The notes below the pieces were generated by a model. It did not search any database. It was not told the origin of the DNA and saw nothing but the letters and a program-made list of their open reading frames with translations. From the NCBI GenBank assembly GCA_945859605.1, contig OX243814.1:16171620-16235619 (forward strand): DNA of 64,000 nt, written 5' to 3'. Shown in pieces: positions 22,399 through 32,949 of the stretch; position 1 is the first letter of the stretch, and each line of letters opens with the position of its first letter. The stretch is from Lumbricus rubellus (Eukaryota > Annelida > Clitellata > Crassiclitellata > Lumbricidae). The translations under genes were made by a program, and so were the position numbers.

Positions 22399-22530
22399 CA
22401 GACAGAGAGAGACAGAGAGAGACAGAGAGAGAGACAGAGAGACAGAGACAGAGAGAGAGACAGAGAGACAGAGAGACAGAGAGACAGAGAGAGAGACAGA
22501 GAGACAGAGACAGAAAGAGATAGAGATATG
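22317..22530. repeat. (GA)n / AGAC purine repeat
   Basis: Long gaga and gagacaga tracts; the reverse strand gives a Ser/Leu-rich frame (22033-22689) that is not a gene. Confidence 0.93.
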
Positions 22531-22739
22531 TAGAAGAAGAAGGATTATATTATAGGAGCAAGGCAATGGAATAGTGGAGATGGTTGCGAATAAGGAGATA
22601 CATGTAGGATGTAAAAAGTATAAGAACTGTGGTGGAAAGAATGAAGGTACCTGGACACAGGATGGCGTCTTGGGGGAATGCAAAGACATTCAAAGGCACC
22701 GAGTTAGAACATATATAATAGAACAAAAGCGACTGACTG

Positions 22740-23600
22740 ACTTAGCAGCTGGTCATAAAAATAATTGCATCTTCAAGGACTTCATGCTTAATGATAACGA
22801 CTGATCATAAATGGAACTGCATGGTCAATGAATAGAACTGAGTCTTCTACATGTAGGTCAGAGTATCTACAGCGTTAGGGACCGGTCATAAACAGAATTA
22901 CGTCCTCATGGAAAGAATGCTTAATGTCAGTATAGATGTAGATGATCGTAAAAAAACTGAGTCTTCGAGGCCGAAGTATCTAATGCTAGCAACCAATCAT
23001 GATGCAAAATATATTATCGATGACAGGTCACATAATAAATGTTGAAGACTGATCGACGAGACTGCAGCACATAGACTCTATGGCTTTTAGGTCAAGGTAG
23101 TTGGTGAAATAACCAATTATAAATAGAACTAGGCTAAGTTTTCACAATTATGTTAGCAATTTGTCCCAAATACCTTAGGTCATTGAACTTGGCCTACAAT
23201 TTCAGTGATGGAACATCTAATGTTAGCAACTGGTCACAAAAAAGACCTACATTTCAATTATAGGACTCTGATGTTACCATCTTGTCACAAATAGAATTAA
23301 ATTTTCAGTGATAGGACTCTAATGTTAACAACTGCATGGTCACAGATAGGCTATGATAAATTTTCGGTGATATAATGTCTAATGTTAGCAACTGGTCACA
23401 ATATAATTCGAACTACATTTTCAGTGATAGGACTCTAATGTTAGCATCTGTATGATCACAAATAGAACTACATTTTCAGTTACAGTTTTTCAGTCTAATA
23501 TTAGCAACTAGTCACAAACAGAACTATATTCAATGACAAACTGCTTAACATTATCGATTGATCTTAAAGAGGACTTCGTCTTCTAAGACATCTATTGCTA
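22740..23600. repeat. Decayed minisatellite, units about 60-80 bp
   Basis: At least ten diverged copies of a unit built from ctaatgttagcaactggtca, then caaatagaactacattttca, then gtgataggactct. Good examples start near 23216, 23268, 23319, 23380, 23436 and 23497. Spacing varies by indels. The left part (22790-23130) is more decayed and shows only cgactgatcataaa-like echoes. Confidence 0.75.
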
Positions 23601-23654
23601 ACTGTTGACTGTCTATGGAACTCTGTTTTCCACGATAATGTCATATATACATAA

Positions 23655-23765
23655 ATATTATCAGATATAAGATATATTATATATAAGATATATTATATAT
23701 AAGATATATTATATATAAGATATATTATATATAAGATATATTATATATCTTAAGATATATTATAT
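23655..23765. repeat. AT-rich tandem repeat (tatataagata unit)
   Basis: Five to six tandem units of tatataagatatat, strongly self-complementary. Confidence 0.9.
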
Positions 23766-23769
23766 TGCC

Positions 23770-24380
23770 TGTGGCTTTTCCGGTTCCCATAAAATCGTCT
23801 TAGTCCGGATAATTTCACGTCTGAATATTTCCCGGAAGCAATATACACATAATTATTACACATGAGACTGATTAAATTATTATCAGCCTATAATAAAGCG
23901 AGACGTGCTCTGCATATTATGCATCTTGAAGAGATGAAGCAAGAGACACTCGTTTACAAACTTGTGCAACAGAGAGAGATGGTTTCTTATAATATGGGCA
24001 AGGATAGGCACCATGAGTCAGATTGATTCTAGGCAGAAGTCGGGAACAAGAAACCTGTCTGTAGTTGTCATTGCTTTGACATAATTCATGAATCAAATAT
24101 TTCATAATCGAATTTATTATGAAACTAATTTTAAAAATATGCATTGTTTCAACATTAAGTTTTTAAGTTTATGCCGTTACCTTGTTGCATTTGTGTCAAT
24201 GAGTATTTAGTAAATAAATAGTTGTACCGTGGGCTTACTATTGCCGAATCTCCGGTAGCTTCTAAAGTAAAAATAGTAGGCCTAGTCTAATAGCTTGCGC
24301 AAGCATAATATTAAGTGTGGCAAAATACTTATCCTCGTGACAGCAAATTATTAAATCGACCTTTGGTCAAAATGATAGCA
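23770..24380. other. Intergenic, nothing recognised
   Basis: AT-rich unique sequence. The minus-strand frame at 23917-24144 has no family features. Confidence 0.4.
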
Positions 24381-24390
24381 TAGTCTAGAC

Positions 24391-24974
24391 CAGCGCATGC
24401 AATGAGCGCAGGCTATATAGAGCTCAATAAGGATAGCTGAATTGTTCTAAGGATTAATTTCTGGTCGAGCTTTAAAATTTGCGATTCCTTTCAGCACGTC
24501 ATATAATTATATATCTGTTTGAAATTAGTTTTTGAACTATAGTCCTATATTCTTGCTATCAAAAATAAATATGGGCTAAATTTGAGTTTGAAATTGACAA
24601 AATATTAAATCAGGTAATTTTTTTAATCTGTGCTTTAGTCAAAACATTGCAAGCATGCAGCAATATGACGCTATAGGTTAGCTCTTTCTTACAGGGATTA
24701 TTAAAGACCAATTTCCCCTTTTTGTTGATATGATTGCATCATTTTCATGATAAAAACTTTGCATATTTTCAATTTTGCTTCCTGTAAGGGCCTGTATGTA
24801 GGCTATACGACTCTAATAGGCCACACAATACAATGATTAAAAAGACTTTTTAGTTGTCACTGCAATGGTGACTAGGCAATGGCATTTTGTTTCTGATCTG
24901 ACTTTGCTGGGGGTACGCCACCATTCGAGTTTTTTACTTGGGGGTACAATAAAAATAAAGTTTGAGAACCCCTG
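24391..24974. mobile_element. Probable hAT-like element
   Basis: A 584-bp segment flanked by a perfect 8-bp repeat gtctagac (24383-24390 and 24975-24982). Its right end, read in reverse, is caggggttctcaaactt, a hAT-type end. The left end starts cagcgcatgc and matches that repeat only in its first bases. The direct repeat is itself palindromic, which weakens it somewhat. No transposase. Confidence 0.55.
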
Positions 24975-25072
24975 GTCTAGACAGCTATGCTTGACGTCGT
25001 TGTTTCTTGAATGTCTCTGTTTATTGGAGCCAGCATGCAGAAAATATATTGCTTTAATATACATGTACGAAC

Positions 25073-25287
25073 TGATTTTTTCACGGCTGCAAAAACAAGT
25101 TGGCTTCTTTTCGCCATAATATTAACATAAATAGGTCTATAAATGATTTTTTCACGGCTACAAAAAACAAGTTGGCTTCTTTTCGCCATAATATTAACAT
25201 AAATAGGTCTATAAATGATTTTTTCACGGCTACAAAAAACAAGTTAGCTTCTTTTCACCTTATTAATATGAATAGGCCTATAAATGA
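25073..25287. repeat. Three tandem copies of a 71-72 bp unit
   Basis: The unit begins tgattttttcacggctacaa, contains caagttggcttcttttcgcc and ends ataaataggtctataaa. Copies start at about 25073, 25144 and 25216. The first two are nearly identical; the third is slightly diverged and shortened. The repeated peptide seen in frame is a by-product. Confidence 0.93.
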
Positions 25288-25682
25288 TAAAGACGCGTTC
25301 TAATATCGAAAGTAACCTCGAAGAAATAATATGTTGACCCATTATCTATAAAACAGTCTTAATAATGCAAAAGCCAATAACGGCGAAGATCCTAGCAAAG
25401 GTAAGTCGCAATTGCCTCTATCTGCTCCGCACACTCCGAGTAATCTCACGCTCTATGACTTCTAATGCAACCGTCACTATTATTGAAGCGCTCGTGCTAA
25501 GTCGCCTGGACCACTGCAGCTCTCCCATTTTCACGGCTTCATGATTGAGGCGTGCTCACCCTGGCGGCTGCACGCTTTATCGGTGGGTTTGGCCACGTTT
25601 AGCACTCCCTGCGGCTGGTGGCTACTACTTCATTTGCTACCTTCCCCAGCGCATCTCTTTTAAGATTTCCTCGGGTTTTTTT

Positions 25683-25868
25683 AACGTACAGTTGTACACA
25701 AAAATGTACAGTTCTAAATGGATTTGTGCGGTTGTAGAAGCACTTCTGTACAGTTGAAACTAGAAAAAAAGTAATTGTCCTCCGATTGGAAGTAATTTAC
25801 CTTTAACATGGAGGATGGGAAAGGAGAGAAGGGGTTGTGCAGTTCTTATAATTCCTTAAAAACAGCCC
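25683..25868. repeat. Dispersed repeat, family C (copy 2)
   Basis: Second copy of the segment at 10112-10290. It shares gttctaaatggatttgtgc, gtagaagcactt, attgtcctcc and acatggaggatgggaaagg, and has small insertions relative to copy 1. Confidence 0.7.
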
Positions 25869-26025
25869 TGTATTTCCTTCTTGGCATAGTCGTGTTTCAT
25901 GGGCGTGGCGCCTATCTATATTTTATTGCTCTGTTGCTATACCTCTTCTCACAGCTGTCGATGCCTACTTGCTACACTTAGTTCGCGATCAAAGTCGTCT
26001 ATGCAGCTGCGGGTAATACATGGAT

Positions 26026-26100
26026 GGGCGTTAGTGTAATTGGATATCACTCTGGTTTGAAGTGCTTACGGTACGCGGTTCGAATCCTGTAGAGAGTTTC
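26026..26100 (+). repeat. tRNA-like sequence, probable SINE head
   Basis: An A-box-like gttagtgtaattggatatc and a B-box ggttcgaatcctg are correctly spaced. The flanking bases do not form a convincing 7-bp acceptor stem, so I favour a tRNA-derived SINE or tRNA pseudogene over a working tRNA. It differs from the SINE family at 12292. Confidence 0.4.
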
Positions 26101-26246
26101 CTTGGTTTAGCTCTTTCTTCATTCCCTCATAGGTGGAAGATAAAGTACATAGAGTAATAGAGTATGCGCCTGGCATGGCTGCAACTTTGTGATTTGTGGC
26201 TTCTGTGCTTTTTCGTTTTTGTGAATTGTTTGAATTGCATGACCTC

Positions 26247-26329
26247 GTAATCGTAATCGTAATCTCCAGATTTCTAAAGCGCTACTTGAAAGCCAAGCGC
26301 GGGGCACTCGCTTATTCACGAGCACTGCG
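26247..26329. repeat. Short dispersed repeat, family B (copy 2)
   Basis: Matches 4678-4768: cgtaatcgtaatctccag, taaagcgctacttgaaagcc, aagcgcggggcactcgctta, ttcacgagcactg. Confidence 0.65.
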
Positions 26330-26515
26330 TTGTGCATGATTGCAGCCATACTGCGTTGTGCCAATTCGAAAAATAAAACGAAGATCATTCTTATATTTTA
26401 CCGGTCCAACAACATTGAACGGCGATATATTGAAAATCCCTCCCTTCATTCCCAGGGTTCTCCCCTCATACCAGTCCGTTAAAACTGCTCTCCTTCGTCT
26501 GGTCTTGATTGGAAG

Positions 26516-26652
26516 CTGATTGATTGATTGAATGTTTGGAGTGATTGATTGATTGATTGAATGTTTGGAGTGATTGATTGATTGTTTGGAGTGATTGATT
26601 GATTGAATGTTTGGAGTGATTGATTGATTGATTGAATGAATGATTGATTGAA
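26516..26652. repeat. TGAT-rich tandem repeat
   Basis: Runs of tgattgattgat are punctuated by gaatgtttggag, giving a higher-order unit of roughly 30-35 bp. Asn/Ser/Ile-rich minus-strand frames are artefacts. Confidence 0.9.
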
Positions 26653-27264
26653 GATGTGTGAAGATCTTAGCTCGATTGAAGTTCGCACACCAACTGAGAT
26701 CCTTCAAAATGTTCAACGAGAAGAGAGTAAAAGAAAATATTTACAAACACTAAGCACATAATAATTATGTGAGTAGGCTTCTTTGGGATCTCTAATTTCT
26801 AAATAAATTTTCATAATGAATGTATGAACGAACAAATGAATATTTGTCTACAAACTAATTCAAACCATACACGGATATTATGACAACTCTAAAGACCGTT
26901 CAGTTCATCAGTTTTGTGTAGTCTAACAGGAGACTATATAGCCTACACTCTTTTAAAAAATATGTCGGAAGAGACACAAGCTGTGACCATCGTAACCCGA
27001 TAGCATCTTGAAGACGACCTTTTTAACTCTTACAAATAGGAAAGTCGATCGTTGCTCGGCTTGACCGATGTTCGAACCATCCTCAAAAATGGCGCATGAA
27101 GCATGCACTGTCTGGCTATCCATAGCACTAAATCTGTCATGCAGCGAGGCATGTCTGTCTGGGAAAATGTCTGGAGGTCAATGTAATCTGACTCTCGTTA
27201 TTCTTTTGAGCTTTAAAGAGTGTATTGTATAGCTCAATGTTTGTGAAGACTGTGTAGTATTTAT
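26653..27264. other. Intergenic, nothing recognised
   Basis: No coding or repeat signal supported. Confidence 0.4.
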
Positions 27265-27391
27265 GTGCACTTGTTATAGCGCCTCTTCAAGATTTCCAAT
27301 CAGAAGCGCTCCCGTCTATACAGCGCGGACACTGAATCGGAGTTTCACACAAAAGCGCTTGAACAATTGCGAGTGAAGGATTTGCTTTCAT
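27265..27391 (-). mobile_element. tRNA-derived SINE, body-only copy
   Basis: Minus-strand match to the body and tail of the family: tgtgaaactccgattc, tgtccgcgctgt, gagcgcttctga, gaagaggcgctataac. The tRNA head is missing, as expected for a 5'-truncated insertion. Confidence 0.75.
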
Positions 27392-27544
27392 AAACAGCCT
27401 TTTTGTTCACTATACATTACAAGTAGGCCTATAAAAAAATTATACTCTTATTTTTCTACTATCCTCATGCTGCCGAACATATAAATCGACAGGCAGATTT
27501 AATGCTTTGAGGTTCGGCGCGCCATTTTCAAAAGCTAGTACTTG

Positions 27545-27860
27545 TATATAGCTTCAAAGAAAGAGAAAGAAAACAGGAGAGAGACAGACAGACAGACAAA
27601 TATACAGATAGATAGACAGACAGAGGAAGAGAGAGACAACCAGACGTGGAGACAAACACAAGAACAGAGAGATCGGACAAGTTGCCAGATATGAACAAAC
27701 TGAATGACAGAAATACTATGCAGACGTGGATACACAGGATAAGAGAGATATGGAAACGCAGTCAGACGTAGAGATACAAAAGATAAAACGATAGCGACAC
27801 AGACGTGGAAACATAAGCGAAACAGACAGACAGACACACACAAACACACATATAAAGACG
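27545..27860. repeat. Degenerate AGAC-type repeat
   Basis: Purine-rich gaca/gaga steps; frames across it are low complexity. Confidence 0.65.
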
Positions 27861-28033
27861 AAACCAAAGGAACTCTTTTTCCTTGTATGAGTAAAAAAAC
27901 CTAAGCGCTATCTGGGATCGACCGTCCGCTAAACTTCGCCTGATGTTCAAAAACTCTCCGTTAATTAACGCCGACGAAGATAACACACGCCCGTTCTTCT
28001 GGGAACGACCCCAGATGGCGCTGCCGCAAAAGA

Positions 28034-28047
28034 ATGCGCATGCGCAT
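28034..28047. promoter_or_regulatory. Palindromic NRF1-like motif
   Basis: The palindrome atgcgcatgcgcat matches the core of the NRF1 binding motif. There is no assignable gene downstream, so a promoter role is speculative. Confidence 0.2.
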
Positions 28048-28304
28048 AGGATATTTAAGCCACGTAGATGCTTCATGTATGACATTGTGTATAATATGAC
28101 AGTGGATCAAGCTAAGCCCTGGTATACATCAATGGTCTATTAGCATACATGTATATACATGCATGTAGCATAGCATTACGGTCTGAGATTGAATTGTATA
28201 CAGAAAGTGGTCAGACGTTGATTTGTGTGAAGTTGGAGTTTGCAATTGAAGCAACTATGGTGTCCTAAGAAAGACTAGGGGTTGAAGTCAACCCCATCCC
28301 CTCG

Positions 28305-28450
28305 GCAATTCTCACCCTGCTCCAACCCTGGCAATTCTCACCCGGCTCCAACCCTGGCAATTCTCACCCGGCTCCAACCCTGGCAATTCTCACCCTCCCC
28401 CAACGGCAATTCTCACCCGGCTCCATGCATCCTCTAGCAATTCTCAACCT
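28305..28450. repeat. Minisatellite, 27-bp unit
   Basis: About four to five copies of ggcaattctcacccggctcc plus aaccct. The first copies are nearly identical and the last is degraded (tagcaattctcaacctgat). GC-rich compared with its surroundings. Confidence 0.92.
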
Positions 28451-28579
28451 GATTACATCGCAATGTTTGATCATAGTGTGACTGTCAAGTCAAGACAGTG
28501 GTTCGAAGTTTATAGTCGTTTAGTATAAGAATTTATCCTTGTGTCAGACCCGGTTTATGTTTTCTATTTTATAACTACA

Positions 28580-28881
28580 TGTAAGACGTAAGGAAAAGAA
28601 CATCTATGGAGAAATTAGAAGAGATGATGAAGAAATTGCGTCTGCGGTGGTTGGAACATCTACACAGATCGACTGAAGAAAGAATAATTATTATGAAGCA
28701 GATAATGGATTGGACTCCGACTGGATGGAGGAGAAGACGAGGACGGCCCAGAAAGACCTGGCGAGATATGGTTATGCAGGACCTGGAGGACAGCGGAATG
28801 ACACGGGAAGTGGCCAGGGCAGCTGCAGAGGACAGAGTGACGTGGAGGACCTGTGTCGCCCGATGCACTACAAGTGCGTGA
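28580..28881 (+). pseudogene. Non-LTR reverse transcriptase C-terminal remnant
   Basis: The frame gives KKLRLRWLEHLHRSTEERI, then WTPTGWRRRRGRPRKTWRDM, then ARAAAEDRVTWRTCVARC. This is the well-known C-terminal signature of many animal RTE/L1-like endonuclease-reverse transcriptases (RLRWxGH ... GxRxRGRPxxTW ... A.DRxxWR). The remaining 91 codons have no stop, but the endonuclease and RT catalytic domains are absent, so it is a 5'-truncated insertion. It is a different lineage from the remnant at 8203. Confidence 0.85.
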
Positions 28882-28919
28882 AAGGACTAAGGTCTATAGA
28901 TATTACAGTATAACTATAG

Positions 28920-31900
28920 TAAAGTGCATCGGGAGTGCGTATAATATATATATATACTTTTATCTAATACTTTTCCTTATACCAGTGCGTAGGCTATAAA
29001 AACATACTTTTATATAAGTTTTAGTATTCCAGCTTCTTTCATCGTTCCCCTAAAAAAACTTCTGTCTTCCGAGACAGCATTTTCATGCAAGCTGCACGTT
29101 CAACGTCGTACATGTACTCCAAAGCCAGTAAATCTTGCGTTGAGAGTTCCGCCTTTAATGTTCCCTTAAATAATTTATATGTAGGGCTTCGGGCTGCCTC
29201 TCTCTCTGTCTAAGTAAGAGAACGTCCCCGATGGTATTCGTCGTCGTCACTGCATCGAAAATGTATGAGCCTGTGTGAAGCATGAGAAACGATATGTCAC
29301 AATCAATGTTTGTCGGCAACGCACGGCAGCTGCCAGTTCTCCAACCGATTCAACATTTGTCAAAGATCCCACGCACGCAGACGGCAGAGTCTCGTCTCCT
29401 TCTTCTTCATCAACCGTCCTTTTAATAATTCGCAAACGTGACAGGATTCAATGCTTTCTCGTCTGTCGTTGATGTATTTTGAGACTATTACAAAGTTGAT
29501 GCACTTCGTAAACAGCTTATAATGTTAGAACATCTCACTTTAATAAATAGCCACCTGTTGCTGTGTCATCCCTCATGTCTGGCAGATTCTGGATTTGGTA
29601 CGTGATAGTGCTTTGAGGCTCAATGTCACCAGCTTGTACTTGTAACGTAACAGGAAGAAGAGGAAAGAGAAAAAAGAAAAACAAGAAGAACAAAAAGAAC
29701 AAGAAGAAGAACAAGAAGAAGAACAAAAAGAACAAGAAGAAGAACACGAAGAAGAACAAGAAGAACAAGAAGAAAAAGAAGAACAAGAAGAATAACAATA
29801 AGAAGAATAAGTTCACATACGACCAACCATACGTCCGTATAGTGCATCGATAATCCTGGGCATCCTTGTGTACAGGATGACCCCTGAATGTCCTTACGAA
29901 GTAAGACAAGGCTCGAGACATCGTTTTCCGCGCTTAAGCCATCCGGCTACCGTGCACCAACGGTTTTTACGATATTATAGGCTGTAAACGTCGATAGGGT
30001 TGCGTGTTTGACTATCTTTAATCCGTGTTTAACTGGATTGTTTGCACAATTATACGGGACCAATGCATACAACCAGATTTTGTCGCGAATACTCTAGGAG
30101 GACTTAAACGAATTTTTATGCGGACGTTTAGGTAATTCGAAAGAGATTTTTATCATCTATTGGTATTGGGAACTTTTATTTCTGAAAAGATTAAAACGCT
30201 CATTTTAGAGCATCAATTCACTTCGAGTAAAAAAATCGTAGATTGTGGGCTAGTTCGTTATTATTTATTTTTTATTACTTTTTAATAACACAAGAAATGC
30301 TTCGCGGTGACCAGATGAGACAGGAACTCAAGTCAAATGAAACTTCAGAATGTGATGCGTCTCACTTCACGATAGTTAAGCGAAACAGGAAGAACTAAAT
30401 GAGATTAAATGACGATCAATTACGCAGATATATCACTCCAACTCAATCGTATACCCAACCACTAAATGGCTGCCACTTAACCGACGATGTCTTAACGATG
30501 TCAATTCCAAATGTCTTCTTGTTTGCTGTTCGAAGACAACCACGAACAACCGCCATTAATTTTACCAGTCAGTTTGTGCGTCATGCTGGACACTGCAGGA
30601 CATCCTTGTCTTTTGACGAGCGAGCTAGGAGGGGGGGCTAGACACTTAAATCCAAGTACCCTTCTCATTAATATTGATAAATCCTTCGAAGGCTGTTTGG
30701 TTCGATATGGAGCCAACCTATAGCTGCTCAGGTCTCTATGTTCTTAGCGGATAAGCTACGCGGATTTTCAGTATACCGTTGAACGAGTACATCCAATCCA
30801 TGCTTCTACACTGTGCATCTCAACTGAAAGAGTCTCGTTGTATGGTTGCGTCTTCTACGCGTGAATCTTTAACAGTTCCGCCTGCGTCTCATTGCAAACA
30901 GGACATTAATTTTCTTAAGCGTCGCGTCGCCTCAATCCTCAGACAGCAGAATTGTTTGCGTGATTATAATCAGGGTAGAGATTTACAGCGACACCAGCAG
31001 CAGCAGCTGCCTAAACTGCGATATTGAACTGGCTGATACCCCGAACGTGGGTTTTAGTCATCACGCCGAGGCGCATGCGGATCATGCAAGATGAAGGCCT
31101 AATGCTGATGCTCAGTTTGCACTTGATTCGAAAGAGTCATCTGCGTATCGGAACATTTACAAAGCGTCTCTCGGAGTGTAGACTATTATTCTAAATCATA
31201 TGCTGTGTATAGGATATGAAATTAGAAAGCATTGCTGAATTCGGGTTCATCAAATTGCTGTGTTCGAAGTGATCAATATCCTGACATGTGCAGAATGTAA
31301 TGCAATTTCTGGACACATTTGAAGGAGGAGAGGGATCATGAGAAAGAGGAGGAGTAGAAGGATAACAAAAGGAGAAGGCATTGCACTACTCGACAGACTA
31401 TAGCTCGAAGGCCACTATCCAAAGCCAGATATCGGCTCTCACAGCACTGAAGAAAGCGAGCAAGGCTTACCAAGTCGGCCTGTACCAATTGGTTGAACTC
31501 ACCCGTGGTGAGCGCGCCTAAGCAAGGAGAACATCACTGGCGTCCTACCGTCCGTCCGTCCAGGTGTAGTCACACAAAAGTTCGCACTTCCGTTTAAAGG
31601 AATCCACTCGGAATGACCTTCAGACCTTGCCACTAAAGGCAGTTGTTTTTTCGGCTGGACCTTCGACTTTTTATCCAATGTCCTTATTATTTAATTGGCG
31701 TCGTCTAGATTTGAAGTTATGTGATGGTTCGCCTGTCCAACAAACTATACGCCGTCGTACGCGACGTGACTCCCTTAATATTCCCTCGTCCGCTGTATAG
31801 CTCCGCGGCTCAATCTAAGCGTCGTCGTTTCGCCTTACATTATTAATCTTGTTGGACCGGATTTCGATGCAATTTGCCGAGAATTAGATGCATCTACGTG

Positions 31901-32060
31901 GACCGCATGCATTAAGATCTGTTGCTTCTGCTGCAATGAGAAAAATGCATCGGTTGCACAGTTTTCAACGAGATTAACAGTTCATCTACTTTCATCATTC
32001 ACAAGTCGCGCGCAGCAACTATAAGCTTACTTAAAGTCGTTCTAATTGGTTACTCCTATA
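28920..32060. other. Intergenic, no host gene supported
   Basis: Contains an AAG/AAC-rich tract at 29650-29815 (Lys-rich frames) and otherwise unique-looking sequence. Several small frames exist (for example 30399-30641, 30779-31027), but none has recognisable domains or splice-supported structure. Confidence 0.5.
29650..29815. repeat. AAGAAC-type simple repeat
   Basis: Repeats of aagaac, aagaag and aaaaag. Poly-Lys/Asn and Leu/Phe frames on the two strands are artefacts. Confidence 0.93.
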
Positions 32061-32149
32061 TCTTCTTCTTCTTCTTCTTCTTCTTCTTCTTCTTCTTCTT
32101 CTTCTTCTTCTTCTTCTTCTTCTTCTTCTTCTTCTTCTTCTTCTTCTTT
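32061..32149. repeat. (TCT)n trinucleotide repeat
   Basis: About 29 uninterrupted tct units, a homopurine/homopyrimidine tract capable of triplex formation. Confidence 0.97.
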
Positions 32150-32334
32150 ACTCTCTTCCGTCAGTCGAGTGACGACGATGAGGCTTCCACTTGACTTCTC
32201 CAAATTCCTCTGTTTCTGATGAGATCCTTTGCTCTTGACATGTCAATATTCATCTCTTTCAGGTCTTCTTCGTTGTCCATCCAGGTTTTTGGTTGTCTTC
32301 CTCTGCTTACTCCTATATACGGTTTTTCATATAA

Positions 32335-32398
32335 GCTCTCTCTCTCTTTCTCTGTCTGTCTCTGTCTCTGTCTGTCTCTGTCTCTCTATTTCTCTGTC

Positions 32399-32433
<35 letters not shown>

Positions 32434-32450
32434 CACTCTCTCTTCTTCCG
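32335..32450. repeat. CTCT/CTGT simple repeat
   Basis: Mixed ctct and ctgt units. Confidence 0.9.
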
Positions 32451-32724
32451 CATGTCCTTGTATTATGTTCTGTGATTTGGTTGAAAGATTTGTCTCTTCC
32501 TGGAAAAGACAAAGCTTCTTAGGACTTTGACGAGTTCCTCCTTATTAACTTACTGGTGGGTCAAGGGACTCTATTGGCTGACTCAAAACCACTTTCTGTT
32601 CTGTTTGTCTCTCGCATTGAAAGCGATGCTCTGATTACTGCACAATGCGAGATGTGCTATATAATTTATAACTACAATAGGGGTCTACAATGCGTTTTAC
32701 AGATCCCATCCGCTGAATTTCTAT

Positions 32725-32871
32725 TATCATCATTATTATCATGATCATCATCGAAGTCGTCGTCGTCATCATTATCACCATAATCATCGTCGTCATCATC
32801 ATCATCATCAACAATTCAACATCGTCATCATCGATGTCGCTGTCATCGTCATCATCATCATCATAATTATC

Positions 32872-32902
<31 letters not shown>

Positions 32903-32935
32903 TCATTGTCGTCGTCCTCCTCCTCATCATTATCA
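32725..32935. repeat. ATC/GTC trinucleotide-rich tract
   Basis: Imperfect atcatc, gtcgtc and atcacc repeats. Confidence 0.9.
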
Positions 32936-32949
32936 TTGGCATTGAACTG

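Noticed and set aside
22033..22689. 218-codon Ser/Leu-rich minus frame
   Set aside because: Runs through a GAGA/AGAC tract; no start context or domain.
26026..26100. Functional tRNA gene
   Set aside because: A and B boxes are present but no convincing acceptor stem can be paired; kept only as a tRNA-like SINE head.
29535..29921. Phe/Leu-rich membrane-like minus frame and Lys-rich plus frame
   Set aside because: Translation of an AAGAAC simple repeat; hydrophobicity is compositional.
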